A DNA stretch of 64,000 nt from contig SKCR01049625.1 in assembly GCA_019454045.1 (NCBI GenBank), positions 1 through 64,000 of the forward strand. Direction: 5' to 3'. Shown here piece after piece: positions 57,024 through 64,000 of the stretch (within the stretch, counting starts at the first letter, position 1; each line of letters opens with the position of its first letter). The notes under the pieces were generated by a model. The model ran no database searches. It was not told where the DNA came from and saw only the letters and a program-made list of their open reading frames with translations. The stretch is from Zanthoxylum bungeanum. Lineage: Eukaryota; Streptophyta; Magnoliopsida; Sapindales; Rutaceae. The position numbers were made by a program, and so were the translations under genes.

Positions 57024-57830
57024 AAGTGTGGAGTTCTTCTTCTTCTTTTTCTTTTTTTGCCCCGGGAAGTGTGGAGGTTTGTACTTTATAAAATCGAAAT
57101 TAAAGTAATATAATAATTTCTAAGATAATTTCTTTCTTTCATTTTTTTTTCAAGGAGAATGACACTTTTTTTTCTCTTAATATCCTTTTTACCACTTAGT
57201 CTCTCATAAACTTTGAATTACTTATTGTAGGAATCACTTTCAATTCCTAGTGTAACGAAAACACGTTAGATATCTGGATCGGACTTGAAAATTTTTTCTG
57301 CCATTCTCTTCTCATGGCTGAATGTTACTAGTACCATCATTGAAATTTTGCTTATGTTTTAGACAAAATTTCATCCACGAAACAGCCCCGGAACAGTCCC
57401 CAAACAGCCCCCGAACAGCGGCATAAAACTGGACTATTTTGGACCCAATTCGCGCCCAGCACACTACCAAAATAACCCCTGAAATGCGTAACAGTGGCTG
57501 TGTTTCAGTTGTGATTTTATACTTGAAAACAGCCCCAACACAGCCCCAAAATAACCATTTGTGTTCACAAAAAATTCTGGATTAAAACCCAAACAAACTG
57601 AGCCCCGATTTCGCTAAACTTTGGGCGACAGTGAGCAAAAACAATGCTCATTGCCGTGGGTTATGAAAGAATGAAGGATATGAGTTTTGGTTCAACACCA
57701 CAAAGTCTTCCGAGTTATATCTCGTTATCAATGGAAACTAGTGTGGGCTAGACTCACAAAATTAATCCATTTTTAGGATTGGAGGTAACAACCTGTTCTT
57801 CTTGTCTTTTTCTCCTTAGGATTCTCATCT
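57024..57830. repeat. Noncoding; AACAGCCCC-rich stretch at 57380-57555
   Basis: 'aacagcccc' or close variants occur six or more times in about 175 bp. The rest has no recognised feature. The composition (C-rich on the plus strand) differs from the AT-rich surroundings and may mark an unidentified retroelement leader. Confidence 0.45.
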
Positions 57831-58400
57831 TCACCTTACTAACAAACTTGCACCCTTGTAACTTGTTGGGGTGACCCACCAAAGGTTCGTCACGGGGTCA
57901 AGGTGAGGGTGAAGCTTGGGTCCCGATATACGGGCCACTATCAGGACATAGTCAATAGTTATGCCTTTGTTGACGCAGGCCTCATACAAGACACCCCTCC
58001 ACCGTCCAGCAAACAGCCCGGTGATACTAACTAACCGACTCCTTGTTTGATTTCCTGCCCTATTCTTGTTCTTTTCTTTTATATGATCCGACCAGATTTT
58101 AGTTCCTCTTAACCATTTATTTTTTCTTAATGCAAGAATGTCTGGGAAAAGGACTAGCAGCTCCTTCCAGGTTGCAAGGGTGGCTAAGCGTTTAGCATAG
58201 GCGGGCCAAGTGACACCCGACCTTGGTTCACTACTTTGGTACCTCCTCAACACAGGCAATGCGTACCAAGGCCAACTCAAACACCGACCTAAATCGTAAA
58301 CATACCACCAACAATAGTAGAGGTGGGACATGACGGGTTTGTAAAGTTCTCCAGCACCTTTAGTAGCTCTAGGTGTGAATCCAACTTTTATTTCGATCAA
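57831..58400 (-). CDS. Unrecognised 189-codon open reading frame
   Basis: One of the longest uninterrupted frames in the window outside transposon genes, starting MIEIKVGFTPRATKGAGELY and rich in W, R and L. I recognise no domain. The region is C/G-richer than its surroundings and lies beside the AACAGCCCC stretch, so it may be repeat-derived rather than a gene. No promoter or intron evidence. Confidence 0.2.
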   Translation of the reverse strand: MIEIKVGFTPRATKGAGELYKPVMSHLYYCWWYVYDLGRCLSWPWYALPVLRRYQSSEPRSGVTWPAYAKRLATLATWKELLVLFPDILALRKNKWLRGTKIWSDHIKEKNKNRAGNQTRSRLVSITGLFAGRWRGVLYEACVNKGITIDYVLIVARISGPKLHPHLDPVTNLWWVTPTSYKGASLLVR

Positions 58401-59331
58401 TTTCGAGATATGCGTAGTGTGCAGATGTTATGTTGTTAGGTGTCGTCCTAATTGGGTTCGAGTCTTAGTATTATCTAAGTTTGTATTCGAATCGAAATGA
58501 TCATGATATTTTTAAGTAATTAATCTTTTCATTAACAAAAAAAAAACACATATTTAAATATGCTAAAAGAGAAACAACAGTATATTAAAATCTGTATTTT
58601 TCTATTTTTTAGTATGACCATTAACTTAATAAGTAAATGAATCGCTTATTATATATATAAAAATAATTTTATATAAAATACACAATGGGTCAAAGTCAAT
58701 GGGTAAGCCAATGAATGGCTTGGTGCTTTGATAGTAATGTTTGTTAATGATTATAACAAGCACTTAAAGTAGCGAAAGAGTGAAGTGCATTTGAACTTGT
58801 AATTATATCACTTGGGGTTAGGCAAGGCATGTATGAACACATACTCCACAATTCCACGTCTTTGAATTTCTGTTTCACAAAAATTCAAAGTTTGATTTTA
58901 TTTTTACAATTATAATGGTTTTGTCCTAATATTTAATTTCTTTGTTTATTATTCAGAATCATCAAAATGTTGAATGGTAATTTGTTGTATATAATCTCAA
59001 GTCAAGAAGGCAAGAAAAATCGAATAAATTAACCCTAAGAGAGGATGTAAGTCAGTGATTCACACGTGAGAAAAATGAAATTCTTGAAATTAAAATATGG
59101 TCAATCTTCAGAAATCTTTAACTGTTGAGGTCAAAATATATCACCAAATTCTTTTTAGTAATATCCTAGATTTAAAAGAGAAAAAGAGCCATAATTGTGG
59201 GGTACTTTTTTTAACCTTTCTAATAAATTCAACATTTATTATACATATTAAAAAAAAAAAAATAATCAGGGGCCACGGCATGATTTGATCATAATCGAGT
59301 TCCGCCCGGTCAAAAAATAAGGAGATCAGCT
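58401..59331. other. Intergenic, no recognised gene
   Basis: A 'gggttcgagtctta' near 58457 followed by an A-run at 58540 could be a tRNA-derived SINE relic. Otherwise AT-rich and featureless. Confidence 0.4.
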
Positions 59332-59376
59332 ACAAATAATAATAATAATAATAATAATAATATAATAATAATAATA

Positions 59377-59412
<36 letters not shown>
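59332..59412. repeat. (AAT)n microsatellite
   Basis: About 27 AAT/TAA units with two interruptions ('aataataataatataataat'). Confidence 0.95.
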
Positions 59413-59413
<1 letters not shown>

Positions 59414-59560
59414 TTATGAACTTGAGAGGTTTTTGAACTGGGAATTGGGGAATACGATGCTGTACAACTCTTGATTAGGTTATAATGCAGTAAAATAATT
59501 TTTGAAGAATTTAGATTCCATATTCAACTTAGTGTTTTGTGAATTGTAGTTATTATATAA

Positions 59561-59737
59561 GAAGTCCTTAAGGGGTGTGTTTTGGTGGTGTAGAGTTTAT
59601 GATCTGATTTTTAGGTCATGAATTCGAATCCATGAGGTGCGTTTCTTGTAAGAGCTTGAGACAATTGAGAATTTTACCTGATCTGTTTAAGCCGAATCAT
59701 GTGGTTTGGCGGCGAGGTTTCCAACGTTAAAAAAAAA
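59561..59737 (+). mobile_element. SINE family 1 copy with 11-bp TSD
   Basis: The head 'ttttggtggtgtagagtttatgatc' and B box GAATTCGAATCC are followed by the body 'gtaagagcttgagacaattgag' and 'tttaagccga', ending 'ccaacgttaaaaaaaaa'. The duplication TTATTATATAA lies at 59550-59560 and 59738-59748. Confidence 0.88.
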
Positions 59738-59748
59738 TTATTATATAA

Positions 59749-60690
59749 AAATTATAAAAAACTAAATTTTAATCATACATCCTTATATATGAATACGTAA
59801 TAGAAGGTTATAAAAAATTGAGTACAAAAAAAGATAGATTCAAATTCATTTATGAGAGGATTCATGCATGGTAGCTTACTCTATTAATTACTGGCCGTTG
59901 AGTGGGAGAAAATCTACGATATAAATGAGGTATCATATCATTTATGTAATAATTTAATAATTCATTGTCACACATGCTAAAATGCTAAAAAATAATTAAA
60001 AATGGATATTAAATTATTTAATTTATTAGTAATACCATGTCACCCATACTAAAGAATTACTCCCGGAATTGATGCATTTTGAACTTCAAGTGGGGGAGTT
60101 AAAGGCTGCCCAGAAGTGACCAATAGCATGTACAGTTTGACCTCTTTGTAATTTTAAAATAACTTTTAGCATGACCAAGTTTGTAAGAAATAAAATAATC
60201 AGAATTATCATATTAGAATCGTGGATGCTGAACTGATATTTGATAGGAACTTGCCATTTTGCACGTTTAATTTATCATCAATGTTTGAAATTTAGGCAGT
60301 CAAAGAAATGCAGAGGAATCCAAAACCAAATAAGTAATATATAGCAAGAGGGAGGCCAAGAGAAGACTTATCGATCAATTATTTAAACTTTTCTCCTTGA
60401 CTTGGAAATAATTCGTCCATAAATCATTACTCGATAAATAATTATTTATTTTTTTCAGTTTTGTTTGTTACAGCTCCAACAGCAAAGAACACACAGCTGT
60501 TTGAAAATAACTTTTGAATTTGAATTTGCTTCCAGTATGAAACTGACTTTAATCCCCTTTATCATCGTTCTTTCCTCCCCACTTGCTTCATGTTATTGGT
60601 CACATAACAGTTAACAATTCTGGAATAGTTATTTTGTCACATCTCAAAATATATAATACATGATCGGTAGGAAACAGTGTTACTATCTTC
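59749..60690. other. Intergenic, no recognised feature
   Basis: AT-rich sequence without coding signal, tandem repeats or recognisable element ends. Confidence 0.45.
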
Positions 60691-61239
60691 ATAAGCCTCT
60701 AACATGAACATGCATATCTAATACATATAACATATAAAAGTTACATAAATTCAACTTTATACAACATGATCGATTCATCTATACGTCATGTGACCTCATG
60801 GCCTACTGCAACATATTATGCAAAATGGATCCACGACGTGTATGTCCCTAAGACTGCAGTTGGTACCCATCTTCTCCATCGCTCGCTCTCTATGCTTCTT
60901 GAAATCCCGCAACACAAAAACTAAGTGGTGGAGTAAGTCGTATGAACGACGAATGACCTAACGTGAGTTAACAACTTCATCTTTAAAAGATATTGAAAGG
61001 ATTCACAACCCTGGATAGTTTAATAATATTGAATTTTCTTTTAATTTACTTTCGCACTGTTTTAATTACTTGTTTTAGTTTAAAATCACCATCCAATCAA
61101 CAATCAAATCTATTAGATACTCGTTAACATTTAACGTCATAAATTAATAGCTTAGGTATTAAGTCCTCGTGGGATCGATGCATTTTATACTACTTGAGCG
61201 ATACATGCGCTTGCGTAACATGAGTGATTTTGCCGATCA
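60691..61239 (+). repeat. 5' LTR (right part) of an Athila-type element
   Basis: The sequence leading to 61239 contains 'attaagtcctcgtgggatcgatgc' and 'atactacttgagcgatac', phrases typical of the 3' end of Athila LTRs, and ends 'gccgatca' seven bases before the primer site. The left border is not determined, so the start given is a minimum guess. Confidence 0.55.
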
Positions 61240-61245
61240 AGTTTT

Positions 61246-61263
61246 TGGCACCGTTGCCGGGGA
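61246..61263 (+). other. Primer-binding site, Athila type (tRNA-Asp)
   Basis: TGGCACCGTTGCCGGGGA differs by one base from TGGCGCCGTTGCCGGGGA, the Athila primer site. It sets plus orientation and the LTR boundary. Confidence 0.88.
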
Positions 61264-61367
61264 CTTATTTATCTTTTACTATTAGTTTGGGGTTAGATAC
61301 ATTTACTTGTGTCTAATTTATTTTTACTTATTATTTTTGTTTTCTTCTGTTTCAGGTTCTCAGGCAC

Positions 61368-62486
61368 TACATGAGATGAACCAGAAGCTTTGAAATCCGA
61401 CCACTTGACCCAGAAATTGAAAGAACCATCAGATTGTTGAGAAGGCCAAGAAGCACTAATCAACATGGAACCTGAACCTTTGGAAGTTGCACCACCAATT
61501 CCCATTCGAGACATAACAATTTCGATGGTTGACGGCTTCATTTCATGTATTGTACTTCCTCCCTTACCAGCAAATACGTCTGACATCAAAATATGCATTC
61601 AGATTATACAGCAGTCAGTTCAGTTTGGGGGGAATGCAACTGAAGATCCTAATGCCCACATCAGCAACTTCCTAGAAGTTTACGGCACATTCAATTAAAA
61701 CCAAGCGGCTGAAGAAGCAATGAGACTGCGTGTTTTTCCATATTCCTTGAAAGACAGAGCTAAGGCTTGACTACATTCACTACCAGCAGGTTCTATCACA
61801 ACTTGGAATACTCTAGCCACAAAATTCCTTGCAAAGTACTTTCCTCCAGCCAGAACTGCAAAAATGAGGAATGACATCACATCCGTTGTACAACATGAAT
61901 CAGAATCCCTCTGCAAAGCTTGGGAAAGGTACAAGGATTTGCTCCGGAAATGTCCTCATCATGAGATTGCAAAGTGACTACAAGTCCAAACCTTCTATAA
62001 TGGACTTTTTGGACTGATGAGAACCACAATTGATGCTACGGCTGGAGGAGCTTTAATGGAAAAAGGAGAAGATCAGGCCTGAGACCTAATTGAAGAAATG
62101 GCTAACAACAATTCATTGTGGCCAGCAGAAAGGAGCATGATCCAATGAATTGTTGGAATTTATGAAGTTGGAGCTAACATAGCAATGAATGCCAAGCTGG
62201 ATCAGATATGCAAATTCATGGAAACTCTTAGCATGCAAAGCAATATTGGATCCTCAAGTTCACCATATGGAGGAGCACCAGAGACAAACCAACATGATGA
62301 GATGGTGAATTATGTCAACAATTTCAACAGACAGGGGAACAATCCATATTCCAACACCTACAACCCAGGGTGGGGGAATCATCCTAATTTCTCATGGAGT
62401 AAAATTCAAGGCAAAAGAACAATCCACCACCTGGATTCCAACAACAAAATAAAGGCCATGAGTATGAGAAAGAACCAGATATAAAA
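61368..62486 (+). pseudogene. Athila-type gag remnant
   Basis: It starts with RSFEIRPLDPEIERTIRLLR in one frame and shifts by 61465. It then reads through FGGNATEDPNAHISNFLEVY, AIRLR-like EAMRLRVFPYSLKDRAKA, stop, HSLPAGSITTWNTLATKFLA, KMRNDITSVVQHESESL and TFYNGLFGLMRTTIDATAGG to ALMEKGEDQA. Several in-frame stops (for example after DRAKA, IAK and DQA) show it is dead. It continues with the N/P-rich linker YSNTYNPGWGNHPNFSW. Confidence 0.92.
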
Positions 62487-63540
62487 GAATGGATTACAGA
62501 GATGTTTAAAAAGCAACAAGCAACATATGATGCTATGTTTCAAAGCCAATCAGCTTCTATAAAGGCACTGGAAAATCAAATAGGACAACTGGCCAATGCT
62601 CAGAGTTACAGACTGCCAGGTAACATTCCTAGCAACACAGAACCAAATTCAAGGAACCTAGGGAATGAGCAATGTCAAGCCATTACTTTGAAAAGCGGTA
62701 CTGAAATCAAAAAAGATGTTGGAATCAAGGCATCCATTGAGGAAGTTCCAAAAGAAACAGAGCCATAGATGGAGGAAAAAAAACAAAGGAAAATGATCAA
62801 GAAAGATTCACTTTATCTCCACATTTTCCACAGCGTCTCTAGAAAAACAAAATGGACATGCAGTTTGCTCGATTCTTGGAGGACTTCAAAAAGCTGTATA
62901 TCAACATTCAATTTGCAGAAGCGTTGGAACAAATGCCCAGTTATGTCAAATTCATGAAAAATATTTTGTCACGAAAGCGGAGATTGGGAGATTACGAGAC
63001 AGTGGCATTGACAGAAGAATGCAACACCATCATTCAGAAGAAACTTCCCCCAAAGTTGAAAGATCCTGGGAGTTTCACCGTCCCATGCACCATAGGAGAA
63101 CATTATGTCGATAAAGCTTTGTGTGATCTAGGTGCTAGTGTTAATTTGATGCCTTTTTGATTTACAGGAAACTTCAGATTGGAGAAGCAATGCCCACCTC
63201 AGTCTCTCTGCAACTTGCTAATAGAACACTCGCATTTCCGAGAGGTGTAGTTGAAGATGTGTTGGTCAAAGTCGACAAGCTCATTCTTCCAGCAGATTTC
63301 ATTATCCTTGACATGGAAGAAGACAAAGATGTACCTATCATCCTCGGGAGACCATTCTTGGCTACTGGTTGAACTGTTATTGATGTACAAAAAGAAGAAC
63401 TAACCATGAAAGTACATGACCAAGAAGTTTCTTTTAATATTTTCAAAGCTATGAAATTACCGAGTGATGAAAAGAAGGAGGGATGTTTTAGAATTGATGT
63501 AGTAGATAGTATCATCCAGGATACTGATACAATGTAACTT
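62487..63540 (+). pseudogene. Athila-type gag C-terminus and aspartic protease remnant
   Basis: QSASIKALENQIGQLANAQS and CQAITLKSGTEI precede a frame change at about 62770-62850. Then come LEDFKKLYINIQFAEALEQM, PSYVKFMKNILSRKRRLGDY, the protease active-site region [14 protein letters not shown] (DLGAS in place of the usual D[ST]GA) and the flap-side [13 protein letters not shown]. Stops after MPF and ATG, plus frame changes, inactivate it. Confidence 0.9.
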
Positions 63541-64000
63541 CCCACGGATAAACTTGAATCTTGCATCACCAACATGACTGACAACGAGTTAGATGATGAA
63601 ATTCTCGAATGTATCAATTATCTTGACAGACCATTTCGCTTCAAATCGACACCACACGTGGAAAGTTTGGAACTACAAAAAAAAAGAGCGAATCATGCCC
63701 TGGATTGAAGAACCACTGCAGCTGGAACTAAAGCTACTTCCGAGCCATCTCAGGTATGTATTTTTAGGAAACTCTTCTGATTTACCTGTGATTATTTCTT
63801 CGTCACTAACATTGGTGCAGGAAGATAAGTTGCTAAGAGTGTTACGAGAACATAAGAAAGCCATTGGATGGACTATAACAAACATTCGAGGCATTAGTCC
63901 ATCAGTTTGCATGCACAAAATTCTGATGAACGATGAGTACAAAGCCACAATGGAGCATCAACAGAGACTAAATCCAATCATAAATGAGGTTGTGAAGAAA
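63541..64000 (+). pseudogene. Athila-type reverse transcriptase N-terminus (runs off the window)
   Basis: EEPLQLELKLLPSHLRYVFL, EDKLLRVLREHKKAIGWTIT and NIRGISPSVCMHKILMNDEY, with QQRLNPIINEVVKK reaching base 64000, match the start of the plant Ty3/gypsy RT. The catalytic YXDD block lies beyond the window. Confidence 0.9.

Noticed and set aside
59332..59412. Possible CRISPR-like or satellite array
   Set aside because: It is a plain trinucleotide microsatellite. No CRISPR-type repeat-spacer structure exists anywhere in the window, as expected for plant nuclear DNA.

Overview
The window is nuclear DNA from a eudicot plant. It is AT-rich and repeat-dense, and transposable elements of many classes make up most of its length. 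Two host loci are recognisable: an R2R3-MYB transcription factor with the usual three-exon structure (24346-25987, minus), and a small frameshifted gene encoding a DUF761-type protein (10411-10885, plus). Almost everything else is mobile DNA, much of it nested and datable by target-site duplications (TSDs) read directly from the sequence.

Layout. 1-4890: a complete 2.4-kb LTR (667-3081) of a minus-strand element whose body lies off the left edge. It carries a 15-bp minisatellite and is followed by an inverted and a direct fragment of the same LTR family. 5126-10885: a tandem duplication of the promoter and start codon of the DUF761 gene. The left copy is interrupted by the LTR and an internally deleted gag-RT body of a copia element (element 2). 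The right copy is split by a 2959-bp hAT transposon with a perfect 8-bp TSD, and the left copy preserves the empty site. 11700-13749: an LTR-like stretch and a small CACTA-like element. 15320-24245: copia element 1, with 499-bp LTRs and a decayed polyprotein, interrupted by a 2688-bp solo LTR that has a perfect 5-bp TSD. 24346-25987: the MYB gene, with a SINE fragment in intron 2. 27365-28322: two SINE copies. 30060-49782: minus-strand copia element A (TSD GTAAG), containing related element B (32709-42574, TSD GTAGT). Element A sits inside the LTR of a SIRE-like copia element. 51590-54267: an LTR fragment and a second, decayed hAT. 54478-59737: more SINEs and a MITE-like element. 61200-64000: the 5' part of an Athila-type Ty3/gypsy element that runs off the right edge.

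Most interesting signal. The two related copia elements (element 1 and element 2) lack the methionine-tRNA primer-binding site that elements A, B and D carry. At that position each has a sequence complementary to a segment inside its own LTR: 21 bp perfect in element 1, 14 bp plus a bulged extension in element 2. The two pairs differ in sequence but keep the pairing, a covariation pattern suggesting self-primed reverse transcription, as known for the Tf1/sushi group but which I do not know to be described for plant copia elements. A second oddity is that arrays of CGTTCGAACG-type repeats occur in three otherwise unrelated retroelements in this window.
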